Notes: a model not told the origin generated them from the sequence alone. A stretch of 64,000 nt of DNA from Pseudomonas fulva NBRC 16637 = DSM 17717 (GCF_000730565.1 NZ_BBIQ01000001.1:496001-560000); one strand, 5' to 3'. Numbered from the stretch's first letter, positions 52,781 through 62,825 are shown. Made by a program: numbers and translations.

Positions 52781-52832
52781 GCCGAGACGTATGAGCGAGA
52801 CCTACCCTGTGTTGATCGTCAGCAAACTCTTG

Positions 52833-52877
52833 ATGCGCGTTATCAAGGCCCACGCCCGTTGGCGTTGGCGCGCCTGA
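52833..52877 (+). CDS. TrpL-like leader peptide of trpGDC
   Basis: Fourteen codons encoding [14 protein letters not shown], 12 of 14 residues identical to the trpE leader (38 of 45 bases by my count) and with the same TGG CGT TGG before the stop. It lies 136 bp before trpG. A second attenuation control at trpGDC is established for P. putida; the sequence fits it well. The frame is open further upstream (from a GTG), but the 14-codon ATG form matches trpL. Confidence 0.8.
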   Translation: MRVIKAHARWRWRA

Positions 52878-52888
52878 CTTTATCCTCT

Positions 52889-52903
52889 GCCGGTTCGTCC
52901 GGC
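52889..52903 (+). terminator. trpGDC attenuator hairpin
   Basis: GCCGG, loop TTCGT and CCGGC, 11 bp after the leader stop, followed by CCGCCCTTGTTTGCC. Same position relative to the leader as in trpE, with a short stem and a weak T tract. Confidence 0.5.
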
Positions 52904-53013
52904 CCGCCCTTGTTTGCCTTCCTGTCTCAACGTCATTAGCGGCTAAGTTGCGCCTGCGACAGGTGCAGGAAGGTTCGAATCATGAAGTCAGTAGGTTCAA
53001 GAGGTTTCATTCG

Positions 53014-53607
53014 ATGTTACTGATGATCGACAATTACGACTCATTCACTTACAACGTCGTCCAGTACCTGGGCGAGTTAGGGGCTGATGTGCGGGTCATT
53101 CGCAATGACGAAATGACCATCGCCCAGATCGAAGCCCTGGCGCCGGAGCGCATCGTCGTCTCGCCTGGGCCCTGTACGCCGAGCGAAGCCGGTGTGTCCA
53201 TCGAAGCCATTCTTCATTTCGCCGGTAAATTGCCGATTCTGGGCGTGTGCCTGGGGCATCAGTCCATTGGCCAGGCGTTCGGTGGCGATGTCGTGCGGGC
53301 ACGCCAGGTGATGCACGGTAAGACGAGCCCGGTCCACCATCGCGACCTTGGCGTATTCAGCGGTCTGAACAACCCCGTGACCGTGACCCGCTACCATTCG
53401 CTTGTGATCAAGCGTGAGACGCTGCCTGAGTGCCTGGAAGTGACGGCCTGGACCGCACACGAAGATGGCTCGGTCGACGAGATCATGGGGGTACGGCACA
53501 AGACGTTGAATATCGAGGGCGTGCAATTTCACCCCGAGTCGATACTCACCGAGCAGGGCCATGAACTGTTCGCCAATTTCCTCCAGCAGACCGGCGGCCA
53601 CCGCTAA
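53014..53607 (+). CDS. trpG: Anthranilate synthase component II (glutamine amidotransferase)
   Basis: Class I glutamine amidotransferase of 197 residues supplying ammonia to TrpE. The nucleophile Cys is in [15 protein letters not shown] and the His-Glu pair in [16 protein letters not shown] at 53014 gives [19 protein letters not shown] and is preceded by AGAGG. It may also serve p-aminobenzoate synthesis, since TrpG and PabA overlap in Pseudomonas. First gene of trpGDC. Confidence 0.96.
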   Translation: MLLMIDNYDSFTYNVVQYLGELGADVRVIRNDEMTIAQIEALAPERIVVSPGPCTPSEAGVSIEAILHFAGKLPILGVCLGHQSIGQAFGGDVVRARQVMHGKTSPVHHRDLGVFSGLNNPVTVTRYHSLVIKRETLPECLEVTAWTAHEDGSVDEIMGVRHKTLNIEGVQFHPESILTEQGHELFANFLQQTGGHR

Positions 53608-53616
53608 GGAACGAAT

Positions 53617-54666
53617 ATGGATATCAAGAGCGCGCTGGGTCGCATCGTCGGCCATCTGGACCTTTCCACCGAGGAAATGCGCGGTGTGATGCGCCAGATC
53701 ATGACCGGCCAATGCAGTGATGCGCAGATTGGCGCATTTCTAATGGGCATGCGCATGAAAAGTGAAAGCATCGACGAAATCGTTGGCGCGGTGTCGGTCA
53801 TGCGGGAGTTGGCTGACAAGGTCGAACTCAAAACCCTGGATGGGGTGGTCGACATTGTGGGTACCGGCGGCGATGGCGCCAATATCTTCAACGTGTCTAC
53901 GGCATCGGCTTTCGTCCTGGCCGCTGCCGGCTGCACCGTCGCCAAGCATGGCAACCGGGCGGTGTCCGGCAAAAGTGGCAGCGCAGACCTGCTGGAAGCT
54001 GCTGGCATCTACCTGAACCTGACACCCGTTCAAGTGGCCCGCTGCATCGACAGCCTGGGTATCGGCTTCATGTTCGCCCAGAGTCACCACAGCGCCATGA
54101 AACATGCCGCTGGACCACGTCGCGATCTGGGGCTCAGGACCTTGTTCAACATGCTTGGCCCGCTTACGAATCCGGCAGGTGTGAAGCATCAGGTGGTTGG
54201 CGTCTTCACCCAGGCGCTCTGCCGTCCTCTGGCCGAGGTGCTGCACCGCATGGGCAGCAAGCATGTGCTGGTGGTGCATTCCAAGGATGGGCTGGACGAG
54301 TTCAGCCTGGCTGCGCCCACCTTCGTGGCTGAATTGAAAAATGGCGAGATTTCCGAGTACTGGGTTGAACCGGAAAACTTGGGCATGAAGAGCCAGAGCC
54401 TTCATGGCCTGGCGGTCGAGGACTCGCAGGCGTCTCTGGCGCTGATTCGTGATGCGCTGGGTCGACGCAAGACCGAGAACGGCCAGAAGGCCGCCGAGAT
54501 GATCGTGCTCAATGCCGGTACAGCCCTTTACGCCGCAGATCACGCCATGAGCCTGAAGGCCGGCGTTGAACTTGCCCACGACGTGCTGCACACCGGGTTG
54601 GCCTGGGAAAAACTGCAAGAGCTGGGTGCGTTTACAGCCGTATTCAAGGTGGAGAACGAAGCATGA
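53617..54666 (+). CDS. trpD: Anthranilate phosphoribosyltransferase
   Basis: Joins anthranilate and PRPP. The 349-residue protein has the PRPP-binding [17 protein letters not shown] near residue 86, [19 protein letters not shown] and the anthranilate-contacting [19 protein letters not shown]. It starts 9 bp after trpG and overlaps trpC by 4 bp. Confidence 0.97.
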   Translation: MDIKSALGRIVGHLDLSTEEMRGVMRQIMTGQCSDAQIGAFLMGMRMKSESIDEIVGAVSVMRELADKVELKTLDGVVDIVGTGGDGANIFNVSTASAFVLAAAGCTVAKHGNRAVSGKSGSADLLEAAGIYLNLTPVQVARCIDSLGIGFMFAQSHHSAMKHAAGPRRDLGLRTLFNMLGPLTNPAGVKHQVVGVFTQALCRPLAEVLHRMGSKHVLVVHSKDGLDEFSLAAPTFVAELKNGEISEYWVEPENLGMKSQSLHGLAVEDSQASLALIRDALGRRKTENGQKAAEMIVLNAGTALYAADHAMSLKAGVELAHDVLHTGLAWEKLQELGAFTAVFKVENEA

Positions 54667-55496
54667 GCGTGCCAACGGTGCTGGAAAAGATCATCGCCCG
54701 CAAGTTCGAAGAAGTGGCTGAACGCAGTGCCCGCGTAAGCCTTGGCGAACTTGAGCAGTTGGCCAAGGCGGCCGACGCGCCCCGTGGTTTTGCCAACGCC
54801 ATGCTGCGTCAGGCTGAGCGCAAGCAGCCAGCGGTGATCGCTGAAATCAAGAAGGCCTCTCCTAGCAAAGGTGTGATCCGGGAGCATTTCGTCCCTGCAG
54901 ACATTGCCGTCAGCTACGAGAAGGGCGGCGCAACCTGCCTGTCGGTGTTAACGGACGTCGATTATTTTCAGGGGGCGGACGACTACCTCCAGCAGGCGCG
55001 AGCAGCCGTATCACTGCCGGTTATCCGCAAGGACTTCATGGTCGACCCTTATCAGATCGTCGAGGCCCGTGCCTTGGGTGCAGATTGCGTGCTGCTGATC
55101 GTGTCGGCGCTCGACGATGTGAAAATGGCCGAGCTGGCGGCCACGGCCAAGTCGGTCGGGCTCGATGTGCTGGTGGAAGTGCATGATGGTGATGAACTGG
55201 AGCGCGCGCTCAAGACGCTGGACACGCCGTTGGTGGGGGTCAACAACCGTAACCTTCACACTTTCGAAGTGAGCCTGGAGGCCACGCTGGACCTGCTGCC
55301 ACGTATCCCCGCGGATCGGCTCGCCATTACCGAAAGCGGCATCCTCAATCAGGCCGATGTGCAGCTGATGAAAATCAACCGCGTCTATTCATTCCTGGTG
55401 GGTGAAGCGTTCATGCGGGCTGAGAACCCGGGGATTGAGCTCCAGCGCTTGTTCTTCCCTGATCAAGTGAAAAAGACCATCCAGCAACTGGACTGA
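54663..55496 (+). CDS. trpC: Indole-3-glycerol phosphate synthase
   Basis: TIM-barrel enzyme of 277 residues closing the indole ring. Catalytic blocks: [13 protein letters not shown] with the substrate Lys, [26 protein letters not shown] and ITESGI. Unlike E. coli it is not fused to TrpF, as is normal in Pseudomonas. An intrinsic terminator follows 8 bp after the stop. Confidence 0.97.
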   Translation: MSVPTVLEKIIARKFEEVAERSARVSLGELEQLAKAADAPRGFANAMLRQAERKQPAVIAEIKKASPSKGVIREHFVPADIAVSYEKGGATCLSVLTDVDYFQGADDYLQQARAAVSLPVIRKDFMVDPYQIVEARALGADCVLLIVSALDDVKMAELAATAKSVGLDVLVEVHDGDELERALKTLDTPLVGVNNRNLHTFEVSLEATLDLLPRIPADRLAITESGILNQADVQLMKINRVYSFLVGEAFMRAENPGIELQRLFFPDQVKKTIQQLD

Positions 55497-55504
55497 ATGA
55501 ACCA

Positions 55505-55528
55505 AGCCGGCCATGTTGCCGGCTTTTT
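55505..55528 (+). terminator. trpGDC intrinsic terminator
   Basis: AGCCGGC, 6-base loop, GCCGGCT and five T. A classic intrinsic terminator directly after trpC. Confidence 0.9.
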
Positions 55529-55632
55529 CATGGCTGCCATTTGGCTCATGGGCGCCCCAATGCCAGTCGTGCAGAGGCTGTGACGCTTACGATGATGGCC
55601 GCAGCCTGCGTAACTCAATTGAAGGTGAAGCA

Positions 55633-56337
55633 ATGACTGACCAGCCTCTGGCCCTTACCGTCGAGCAAGGGCTGTCTACTGAACAGGACCTGCTGGCCGC
55701 CGTTTGCCGGGGCGAGCGCGATAACGGTGTGTTGTTCTGGCGCCCCATTGATCAGGCGCTGGTGATGCCTCGCAGGATGAGCCGGCTGGAGCACTTTGAA
55801 GCGGCGAGTTCGCAACTGGCTGGCACTGGATGGCCAGTGCTGCTGCGCGAGACCGGCGGCGAGCCTGTACCGCAGTCCCATTCGACGGTAAATATTGCCC
55901 TGGTCTATGCGGCCCCGCGCAGTGAGGGCGATCAGGGGCGTATCGAAAAAGCCTACCAGCGCTTGTGCCTGCCGCTGTGCGAGGTGCTGCAGGCGTGGGG
56001 GGGTGTCGCCTCGGTTGGCGAGATCGAGGGCGCCTTCTGCGATGGCCGCTACAACGTCAACCTCAATGGCCGCAAGTTGGTGGGGACCGCCCAGCGCTGG
56101 CGCCAGAGCGCCGCAGGCAAAGGCCCGGTGGTGCTGGTACATGGGGCATTGCTGTTGGACAACGATCGCGAGGCGATGGTAGCCGCCGTCAACCACTTCA
56201 ATACGTGCTGCAACCTCGAACAGCGATGCCGCCCCGATGCCCACATCGCCCTGCATGAGGTAGTACCGGCGGCGCCGTGGTTTGCACAGCTGTCGCAAGC
56301 GTACGCGCAGGTGCTGGCTGAGGTGCCCATCAGCTAG
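55633..56337 (+). CDS. Lipoate-protein ligase A-like protein
   Basis: A 234-residue member of the biotin/lipoate ligase (BPL/LplA) fold. The likely lipoyl-AMP Lys is in [15 protein letters not shown] near residue 146, and the N-terminal [17 protein letters not shown] matches the family. It may attach lipoate or octanoate to a protein, or scavenge it; family members differ in activity, so the symbol is left empty. ATG at 55633 follows GAAGGTGAAG. Its TAG stop overlaps the vfr stop on the other strand at CTAG. Confidence 0.8.
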   Translation: MTDQPLALTVEQGLSTEQDLLAAVCRGERDNGVLFWRPIDQALVMPRRMSRLEHFEAASSQLAGTGWPVLLRETGGEPVPQSHSTVNIALVYAAPRSEGDQGRIEKAYQRLCLPLCEVLQAWGGVASVGEIEGAFCDGRYNVNLNGRKLVGTAQRWRQSAAGKGPVVLVHGALLLDNDREAMVAAVNHFNTCCNLEQRCRPDAHIALHEVVPAAPWFAQLSQAYAQVLAEVPIS

Positions 56338-56978
56338 CGGGTGCCGTGTACCACCATGGTCTTGCCATTGACCTGGACCAGGCTGCGTTCTTCCAGGTCC
56401 TTCAGGACGCGGCCGACCATCTCCCGTGAACAACCGACGATTCGCCCGATTTCCTGGCGGGTGATCTTGATCTGCATGCCGTCTGGATGGGTCATGGCGT
56501 CGGGCTGCTTGCACAAGTCGAGCAAGCACCGGGCAACTCGGCCGGTTACATCGAAGAAAGCCAGGTCACCGACTTTGCGGGTAGTGTCGCGCAGGCGCTG
56601 GGCCATCTGGCTGCTGACGGCATAGAGCATGTCTGGCTCATGTCGTACCAGTTCGCGGAACTTGTCGTAGCTGATTTCGGCTACTTCGCATTCGGTCTTG
56701 GCCCGAACCCACGCGCTGCGATGCTGCTGCGACTCAACCGGTTCGAACAGCCCCAGCTCACCGAAGAAGTCACCGCTGTTGAGGTAGGCGATGATCATCT
56801 CATGGCCGTTTTCGTCTTCGATGAGGATGGTGACCGACCCCTTGATGATGAACGACAACGTCTGCGCGCGTTCACCTGCACTGATGATGTTGCTCTTGGC
56901 GCTGTAGCGCCGGCGTTGACAGTGCACCAGCAATTTGTCGATGTTCTTGATCTTTGGGGGTAGGGCAGAGGCTACCAT
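56334..56978 (-). CDS. vfr: Vfr, CRP-family cAMP-responsive regulator
   Basis: A 214-residue CRP homologue. The cyclic-nucleotide domain shows [11 protein letters not shown] and [15 protein letters not shown]; the C-terminal DNA-binding helix-turn-helix is [21 protein letters not shown], as in CRP. Length and sequence equal Vfr. I chose ATG 56978, preceded by AGGA; an upstream ATG at 57083 would add 35 residues that do not resemble CRP. In P. putida this protein responds to very low cAMP and its regulon is small. Confidence 0.94.
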   Translation of the reverse strand: MVASALPPKIKNIDKLLVHCQRRRYSAKSNIISAGERAQTLSFIIKGSVTILIEDENGHEMIIAYLNSGDFFGELGLFEPVESQQHRSAWVRAKTECEVAEISYDKFRELVRHEPDMLYAVSSQMAQRLRDTTRKVGDLAFFDVTGRVARCLLDLCKQPDAMTHPDGMQIKITRQEIGRIVGCSREMVGRVLKDLEERSLVQVNGKTMVVHGTR

Positions 56979-57165
56979 CGCGAAATCCTGTTCTGTGCAG
57001 TCCATGGGCATCCATGGCAGCTGGCTGGAAAAACGCCATTCGATTGGCGCCAGCTTATCAGACACTACAAAATGTTTCGGCATTAAAGCGAGTCCTTACA
57101 TGCTTTTCCCACAGCGGCACAACGACTAAGCTGACACCCTTTTTGCGAAATCAGGAGTTCGGGTG

Positions 57166-57588
57166 ATGAAGGCACGTATCCAGTGGGCCGGTGAGGCAAT
57201 GTTCCTTGGCGAATCCGGCAGCGGTCACGTCGTGGTGATGGATGGCCCACCCGAAGCCGGCGGCCGAAACCTGGGCGTCAGGCCGATGGAGATGCTGTTG
57301 CTGGGCCTGGGTGGATGCAGCAGTTTCGATGTGGTCAGCATCCTGAAGAAATCGCGCCAAGCGGTGGAGAGCTGCGAAGCGTTTCTTGAGGCCGAGCGCG
57401 CAGGTGAAGACCCGAAGGTATTCACCAAGATCCACATGAATTTCGTGGTAAAGGGCCGGGGATTGAAAGAGGCGCAGGTCAAGCGTGCCGTCGAGCTTTC
57501 GGCCGAAAAATACTGTTCAGCGTCGATCATGCTCGAGCGTGCCGGGGTCGAGATCACCCATGGCTACGAGATCGTGGAACTGGGTTGA
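57166..57588 (+). CDS. OsmC family peroxidase-like protein
   Basis: A 140-residue OsmC/Ohr-fold protein. The two catalytic Cys are visible in GLGGCSSFDVVSI and EKYCSASIML, a pattern of the OsmC-like (YhfA) subgroup that reduces organic peroxides with thiols. AGGAG precedes; GTG at 57163 directly before the ATG is an equally possible start. It is divergent from vfr across 187 bp, so it may be CRP-controlled, but I saw no perfect CRP site. Confidence 0.88.
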   Translation: MKARIQWAGEAMFLGESGSGHVVVMDGPPEAGGRNLGVRPMEMLLLGLGGCSSFDVVSILKKSRQAVESCEAFLEAERAGEDPKVFTKIHMNFVVKGRGLKEAQVKRAVELSAEKYCSASIMLERAGVEITHGYEIVELG

Positions 57589-57624
57589 GCAAAGGGCGCG
57601 AGCTGCGTGGCGTACCGGCGACCG

Positions 57625-58665
57625 TCAATGGCGCAGTGCTGGCAGCGTTGCGTATAGCCAGCCTGGCAGTGCGCTTCTGACCGACTGGCTCAACGGCTCC
57701 CGGTGTTTCTGGTAAAGCAGGCCCAGCCCTATGACGCCCAGGCCGATCAAGCTGACCAACACCGGGAACAGCAATGATTCGGCAAATACGTCATACGCCA
57801 GGTACCCCAGGTAGGCGGCAACGCCAAGTGCGCCGAACACCATGAAAACGGGCCTTCGCAGCAGCACTGCCACCCCCATGAGCACAAGGTTTATCAGGCA
57901 GTAGGTGGCTTTTCCCCATTCACTGCCGCTGTCGAGCATGGTCAGCCCACCCCAGAAGGCCGCCAGACCGGCAAGATAGCCCCAGTGGGCATAATCATGC
58001 CGTGTTCTGCCATCGACCAGCAGAAACACCAGCAAGGTCGCCAATCCGAACCACAGGGATACCTCCCGGCGTTGTTCCCAACTGAATGGCGCGCCGACTA
58101 CCCACTCGGTAAGGTCCATCGACATGAACCACAGGGCAACGGCAATGGGCATGACGATAAACGGGTAGGGAACTAGGCGGAGCATCATCACACCTGCAAG
58201 AACGGTAGCGGCCTCCATGGCCAGCCAACCGCCTTGTACCTGGGTGTAGTACTGGTGGTAATCGGCTTGCACGTCATCGAGCGGCCACCAACCGAGCAAT
58301 CGCTCCAGTGCGAAAACGGCCAGTGGCACGATACTGACCGCGGCTGCGGCCAGTACGCCGGCCGCAACGGGTTGTTTACGCTTCTGAAGGCTGAGTGCGA
58401 CCAGGGTCAGCAACCCGATGTAGGCACTGGCCACGGCCAGCAACGCGGTGTCGCCGATGCGTAGCCATGCTTCATTGAGCAGCCAGCCCATGGCCCCCAT
58501 GACCAGCAGTGCGCCGAAGTAGAACGCGCCATGGGCCAGCTGCAGGCTGCCCGTCGCACTATGCCGCTGGCTGAGAAAGGCTTGCAGGGCCTGTTCCTGG
58601 TCTGGCTGGAGAATCCCCGCCTCGACCGCTCGCGCCAGGTCCTTGGCGTCGAAACGTGTTGTCAT
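57625..58665 (-). CDS. DUF2157 family membrane protein
   Basis: A 346-residue inner-membrane protein with about nine or ten hydrophobic spans after a soluble 40-residue N-terminus (DLARAVEAGILQPDQEQALQ). No enzymatic motif. It is 9 bp after coq7 on the same strand, probably cotranscribed. Function unknown. Confidence 0.8.
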   Translation of the reverse strand: MTTRFDAKDLARAVEAGILQPDQEQALQAFLSQRHSATGSLQLAHGAFYFGALLVMGAMGWLLNEAWLRIGDTALLAVASAYIGLLTLVALSLQKRKQPVAAGVLAAAAVSIVPLAVFALERLLGWWPLDDVQADYHQYYTQVQGGWLAMEAATVLAGVMMLRLVPYPFIVMPIAVALWFMSMDLTEWVVGAPFSWEQRREVSLWFGLATLLVFLLVDGRTRHDYAHWGYLAGLAAFWGGLTMLDSGSEWGKATYCLINLVLMGVAVLLRRPVFMVFGALGVAAYLGYLAYDVFAESLLFPVLVSLIGLGVIGLGLLYQKHREPLSQSVRSALPGWLYATLPALRH

Positions 58666-58674
58666 GGCGAGCCT

Positions 58675-59322
58675 TCAGATGCGATAGGTGCTCTTTGTCA
58701 TGACCTTGGCCAGCAGGCTCATGCCAAAACGCACAGGCGCAGGGAAGCGGTAGCCACCGGCTTGCAGTGCCGCATCGGCGTGCTGTTCTTCGTCGACGCG
58801 CATCTGCTCAAGGATGGCCCGGGATTTTTCATCTTCGGCAGGGATCTGCACCAGGTGCTCATCCAGGTGCTTGCAGACCTGGTGCTCGGTGGCTGCCACG
58901 AAGCCCAGGCTCACCTTGTCACTCACCAGCCCGGCAAAAGCGCCAATGCCGAATGACATGCCGTAGAACAGCGGGTTCAGGACGCTGGGGTGGCTGTTGA
59001 GTTGACGGATCCGTTGTTCGCACCAGGCCAGATGATCGATTTCCTCATCCGCAGCGCGCTCCATGGCCTTGCGCACTGACGGCAGCTTGGCCGTCAAGGC
59101 CTGGCCTTGATAAAGCGCCTGGGCGCAGACTTCGCCGGTGTGGTTGATGCGCATCAGCCCTGCCACGTGGCGTGCCTGCCGATCTTCGAGTTCGACGGCG
59201 GGTTTGACGATAGCCGGGGACGGGCGAGAGGGTTGGCCGCTGAACGGCAGCAAGGTGCGCATGGCGGTGTCGGCCTGCAGCAACAAGCGGTCGAGCGGGG
59301 AATAGTGACGTTCGGTAGCCAT
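58675..59322 (-). CDS. coq7: Coq7, 2-nonaprenyl-3-methyl-6-methoxy-benzoquinol hydroxylase
   Basis: Ferritin-like diiron monooxygenase of 215 residues in ubiquinone synthesis, the last ring hydroxylation. Diiron ligands appear as [27 protein letters not shown] and the later [12 protein letters not shown]. The start at 59322 gives [18 protein letters not shown]; the five upstream residues of the longest frame were dropped. This Coq7 replaces UbiF in Pseudomonas. Confidence 0.94.
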   Translation of the reverse strand: MATERHYSPLDRLLLQADTAMRTLLPFSGQPSRPSPAIVKPAVELEDRQARHVAGLMRINHTGEVCAQALYQGQALTAKLPSVRKAMERAADEEIDHLAWCEQRIRQLNSHPSVLNPLFYGMSFGIGAFAGLVSDKVSLGFVAATEHQVCKHLDEHLVQIPAEDEKSRAILEQMRVDEEQHADAALQAGGYRFPAPVRFGMSLLAKVMTKSTYRI

Positions 59323-59387
59323 CGGGCACCTCCGCAAGAATGTGCCCGACAGTTTAACCCAATCGCGCTCGAGTCGCTTGCGGTGGA

Positions 59388-59726
59388 TCAGCCCGGTGGC
59401 CAGTTCATCTGGCGCTGGCCGAGCACGTGCATGTGAATGTGGTAGACCGTCTGGCCACCTTGTTCATTGCAGTTCATGACCACGCGAAAGCCTTCCTCGC
59501 AGCCCAGCTCCTTGGCCAGGCGCTGGGCCGTGAACAGAATGTGCCCAGCCAGGCCCTTGTCTTCTTCGGTCAGGTCGTTGAGGGTGCGGATGTGCTTTTT
59601 CGGAATGACCAGAAAATGCACCGGGGCCTGGGGGGCGATGTCGTGAAATGCCAGAACCTGGTCATCTTCGTAGATGATCTTCGCCGGGATCTCTCGGTTG
59701 ATGATCTTGAGGAATAAATCGTCCAC
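59388..59726 (-). CDS. HIT family nucleotide hydrolase (HinT-like)
   Basis: A 112-residue histidine-triad protein with the HxHxH motif in [18 protein letters not shown] at its C-terminus. HinT proteins hydrolyse AMP-linked phosphoramidates. The [16 protein letters not shown] block and [18 protein letters not shown] start match HinT. The gap to the SDR gene is 64 bp. Confidence 0.93.
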   Translation of the reverse strand: MDDLFLKIINREIPAKIIYEDDQVLAFHDIAPQAPVHFLVIPKKHIRTLNDLTEEDKGLAGHILFTAQRLAKELGCEEGFRVVMNCNEQGGQTVYHIHMHVLGQRQMNWPPG

Positions 59727-59790
59727 AGCACTTGCTCCATGGTGAGGGTCCGGGCCGAGTGTACTCAGGCCGGAGCCGCTCGCCCAGCGA

Positions 59791-60573
59791 CTATTCCATA
59801 CCGGCTGGGCAATAACGCCGGTGAATCACACCTGCCAGCTTGCGCACCAGCCAGTTCGGCAGCAGCCGCGGGGCGATCGCCAGCCAGCGATTGCGTCGCC
59901 CCGGCAGGATCAGGGCGCGGTTGCGGGCGAGCGCGCGAACGGTGTACAGCGCCACTTCCTCGGGGCTGAGGCAGCGGCTTTTGCCTTCGAGCCGGGCTAT
60001 GCGGCGCCGTGAGGAACGTACCGGTCCCGGGCACAGCACGGAGACCTTGATGCCTGTGGGTTTGAGTTCTTCGCGCAGGGCCTGGGAGAAATTCATCACG
60101 TAGGCCTTGCTGGCGGCATAGGTGGCCATCCAGGGCCCAGGGGCCACACCGGCCAGCCCGGCAACGTTGAGGATCTGGCCGCCGCCCTGTACCGCCATCA
60201 GATTGCCGATGGCATGACACAAGCGGCTCAGCGCCAGCACATTGACTTCGAGCAGGTCCTGTTCGTCGGCCCACTCATGGGCCAGGAATGGCCCGTAGGT
60301 GCGGTGACCGGCGCAGTTGACCAGCAAATCGATGCGTCGCTCGCCTTCTTCGAGCTCGAGAACGAACCCCGACAGCCTCAGCGGTTGGCTCAGATCGCAC
60401 GCACGCAACAGCACCTCGACGCCGAAACGCTGGGCAAGCTCGATGGCGACCGGCTCCAGCGTTTCACGGTGGCGTGCGACCAGGATCAGGTTGCGCCCGC
60501 GCCGTGCCAGGGCCTCCGCCAGGGCCAGGCCCAGGCCGGTGGAAGCGCCGGTGATCATGGCGTAACGGGTCAT
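59791..60573 (-). CDS. Short-chain dehydrogenase with altered catalytic Ser
   Basis: A 260-residue SDR oxidoreductase. The cofactor loop TGASTGLGLALAEAL near residue 8 and the YAASK block (YAASKAYVMNFSQALR) near residue 155 are intact. The catalytic Ser expected in the strand before them is replaced: the sequence reads ILNVAGLAGVAPG where relatives have Ser, here Gly. NADP or NAD use and the substrate are unknown. The C-terminus is basic (RKLAGVIHRRY) and may bind membrane. Confidence 0.82.
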   Translation of the reverse strand: MTRYAMITGASTGLGLALAEALARRGRNLILVARHRETLEPVAIELAQRFGVEVLLRACDLSQPLRLSGFVLELEEGERRIDLLVNCAGHRTYGPFLAHEWADEQDLLEVNVLALSRLCHAIGNLMAVQGGGQILNVAGLAGVAPGPWMATYAASKAYVMNFSQALREELKPTGIKVSVLCPGPVRSSRRRIARLEGKSRCLSPEEVALYTVRALARNRALILPGRRNRWLAIAPRLLPNWLVRKLAGVIHRRYCPAGME

Positions 60574-60740
60574 GCAGGGCTCCTGGGGCCGAAGAGGGCA
60601 TCTAGTGTACAGCTTGGCAGTGGTGGATGCTGCGTTTTGCTGGGCCGCCCAAGCCTGGGAATGAGCCGCTGCAGGGCCTGTCAGTGGCGCTTATGCCGAT
60701 CGGCCGCTAGCGCTGCACCGCCCAGTGCTGGGCAACACCC

Positions 60741-61166
60741 TCAGAACGGTTTGACCACCACCAGGATGACGACCGCCAGCAGGATCAGCACAGGTACCTC
60801 GTTGAACCAGCGATAGTAGACATGGCTGCGGGTGTTGGTGCCGGCAGCGAAGCGTTTGCGCTGGGCGCCACACACGTGGTGATAGCCGGTCAGCAGAAGC
60901 ACCAGGGTGAGTTTGGCGTGCAGCCAACCCTGGCTCAGCCACCCAGGCGTGAGGTAGAGCATCCAGGCACCGAATACGTAGGTGGCGATCATCGCCGGGT
61001 TCATGATGCCTCGGTACAACTTGCGCTCCATGGTCACGAACCGGTCCTGGCTGATGCTGTCCTGGCTCTGGGCATGGTAGACGAACAGCCGTGGCAAGTA
61101 GAACAGGCCGGCGAACCAGCATACGACGCTGACAATGTGCAGCGCTTTGATCCATAGGTAGAGCAT
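60741..61166 (-). CDS. hemJ: HemJ, protoporphyrinogen IX oxidase
   Basis: A 141-residue integral membrane protein of four spans with conserved His and Lys: LHIVSVVCWFAGLFYLPRLFVYHA and KLTLVLLLTGYHH. HemJ oxidises protoporphyrinogen IX in heme synthesis in bacteria lacking HemG and HemY. It is divergent from argC across 141 bp. Confidence 0.9.
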   Translation of the reverse strand: MLYLWIKALHIVSVVCWFAGLFYLPRLFVYHAQSQDSISQDRFVTMERKLYRGIMNPAMIATYVFGAWMLYLTPGWLSQGWLHAKLTLVLLLTGYHHVCGAQRKRFAAGTNTRSHVYYRWFNEVPVLILLAVVILVVVKPF

Positions 61167-61307
61167 CGGGGCATTCCTTCAGGTATTCACGGTCGTCAGA
61201 TAGTAGTGCCCAGGCGCCCTCAGGGACACCTGAAGTGTTGTGACAGACGCATCACGCCCCTATCATCGTGCGTTTTCCAGACGGCTCGTTGATAAGGGGC
61301 AAGCGTT

Positions 61308-62342
61308 ATGATCAAGGTCGGTATCGTCGGCGGCACGGGTTACACCGGCGTCGAACTGTTGCGTCTGCTGGCTCAGCACCCACAGGCCGAGGTGGCGGTC
61401 ATCACGTCGCGCTCGGAAGCGGGTGTAGCAGTGGCCGACATGTACCCGAACCTGCGCGGCCATTACGACGGCCTTGCATTCAGCGTGCCCGACAGCAAGG
61501 CGCTGGGCGCGTGTGACGTGGTGTTTTTCGCCACCCCGCATGGTGTCGCTCATGCCTTGGCGGGCGAGCTTCTGGCCGCGGGCACCAAGGTCATCGACCT
61601 GTCGGCCGACTTCCGCCTGCAGGACGCAGTTGAATGGGCCAAGTGGTACGGCCAGCCTCACGGCGCGCCTGATCTGCTCGACGGTGCCGTGTATGGTTTG
61701 CCCGAGGTCAACCGCGACAAGATCCGCCAGGCACGACTGATCGCGGTTCCGGGTTGCTACCCAACCGCCACTCAACTGGGTTTCCTGCCGTTGCTGGAAG
61801 CTGGCTTGGCCGATGCGTCGCGCTTGATCGCCGACTGCAAGTCCGGTGTCAGCGGTGCCGGACGTGGTGCGGCCGTGGGGTCGCTGTTCTGTGAAGCCGG
61901 TGAGAGCATGAAGGCCTACGCGGTCAAAGGGCATCGTCACCTTCCGGAAATCAGCCAGGGCCTGCGTCTGGCTGCGGGCAAGGACATTGGGCTGACCTTC
62001 GTCCCTCACCTGACGCCGATGATCCGCGGCATCCATGCCACCTTGTATGCGACCGTCGCCGACACATCGGCCGATCTTCAGGCGCTGTACGAGAAGCGCT
62101 ACGCCAACGAGCCCTTCGTGGACGTGATGCCCGCGGGTAGCCACCCCGAGACCCGTAGCGTGCGCGGCGCCAACGTCTGCCGCATCGCTGTTCATCGTCC
62201 GCAAGGCGGTGACCTGGTCGTGGTGCTGTCGGTCATCGACAACCTGGTCAAAGGCGCTTCCGGGCAGGCCGTGCAGAACCTGAACATCGTGTTCGGGCTC
62301 GATGAGCGCATGGGGCTGAGCCATGCCGGCCTGTTGCCGTGA
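61308..62342 (+). CDS. argC: ArgC, N-acetyl-gamma-glutamyl-phosphate reductase
   Basis: NADP-dependent reductase of 344 residues in arginine synthesis. The nucleotide loop [17 protein letters not shown] opens the protein; the catalytic Cys is in [14 protein letters not shown] near residue 149 and the conserved His in KGHRHLPEI. It is followed by the erpA promoter region. Confidence 0.96.
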   Translation: MIKVGIVGGTGYTGVELLRLLAQHPQAEVAVITSRSEAGVAVADMYPNLRGHYDGLAFSVPDSKALGACDVVFFATPHGVAHALAGELLAAGTKVIDLSADFRLQDAVEWAKWYGQPHGAPDLLDGAVYGLPEVNRDKIRQARLIAVPGCYPTATQLGFLPLLEAGLADASRLIADCKSGVSGAGRGAAVGSLFCEAGESMKAYAVKGHRHLPEISQGLRLAAGKDIGLTFVPHLTPMIRGIHATLYATVADTSADLQALYEKRYANEPFVDVMPAGSHPETRSVRGANVCRIAVHRPQGGDLVVVLSVIDNLVKGASGQAVQNLNIVFGLDERMGLSHAGLLP

Positions 62343-62398
62343 GCTGAAGAAGGCTTGCGGCAGGCTGCACTGATTCGCGACCAGCCCGTCGCCTATTG

Positions 62399-62428
62399 TT
62401 GACCGATTTTCTCGGGAAAGCGGATAAT
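62399..62428 (+). promoter_or_regulatory. sigma-70 promoter for erpA
   Basis: TTGACC and GATAAT separated by 18 bp, 46 bp before the erpA start. The inverted repeat that follows touches the last base of the -10 and covers the predicted start site. Confidence 0.7.
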
Positions 62429-62455
62429 GGCCGTCATCGAGTTTTATGACGGCCA
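62428..62455. promoter_or_regulatory. Perfect 10-bp inverted repeat over the erpA start site
   Basis: TGGCCGTCAT and ATGACGGCCA around 8 bases, placed at the predicted transcription start and 19 bp before the erpA ATG. It could be a repressor operator or an mRNA stem-loop. It does not resemble the IscR consensus. Confidence 0.6.
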
Positions 62456-62474
62456 CCGCGCCGGGAGAATCAAC

Positions 62475-62825
62475 ATGAGCGTCGAAACCTTCACCCCAAC
62501 GGTTTTGGAATTTACCCACGGTGCTGCGCTGAAGGTGAAGAACCTGGTGTCCGAAGAAGGCAATGACCGGCTGAAACTGCGTGTATTCGTCACCGGTGGC
62601 GGTTGCTCGGGTTTCCAGTATGGCTTCACGTTCGATGAAGAAGTGGCCGATGACGACACCATCGTTGAGCGCGAGGGTGTTTCGCTGGTAGTGGACCCGA
62701 TGAGCTTCCAGTACCTGGCCGGTGCCGAAGTGGATTACCAGGAAGGCCTGGAAGGCTCACGCTTCATCATCAAGAACCCTAACGCCGCCACTACCTGTGG
62801 CTGTGGCTCTTCGTTCTCGATCTGA
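62475..62825 (+). CDS. erpA: ErpA, iron-sulfur cluster insertion protein
   Basis: A-type carrier of 116 residues that passes Fe-S clusters to apoproteins. The three cluster-binding Cys are present: [12 protein letters not shown], and [10 protein letters not shown] at the C-terminus. ATG at 62475 is preceded by GGGAG; the longer frame from 62427 would begin inside the -10 box and was rejected. It converges on anmK across a strong terminator. Confidence 0.96.
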   Translation: MSVETFTPTVLEFTHGAALKVKNLVSEEGNDRLKLRVFVTGGGCSGFQYGFTFDEEVADDDTIVEREGVSLVVDPMSFQYLAGAEVDYQEGLEGSRFIIKNPNAATTCGCGSSFSI

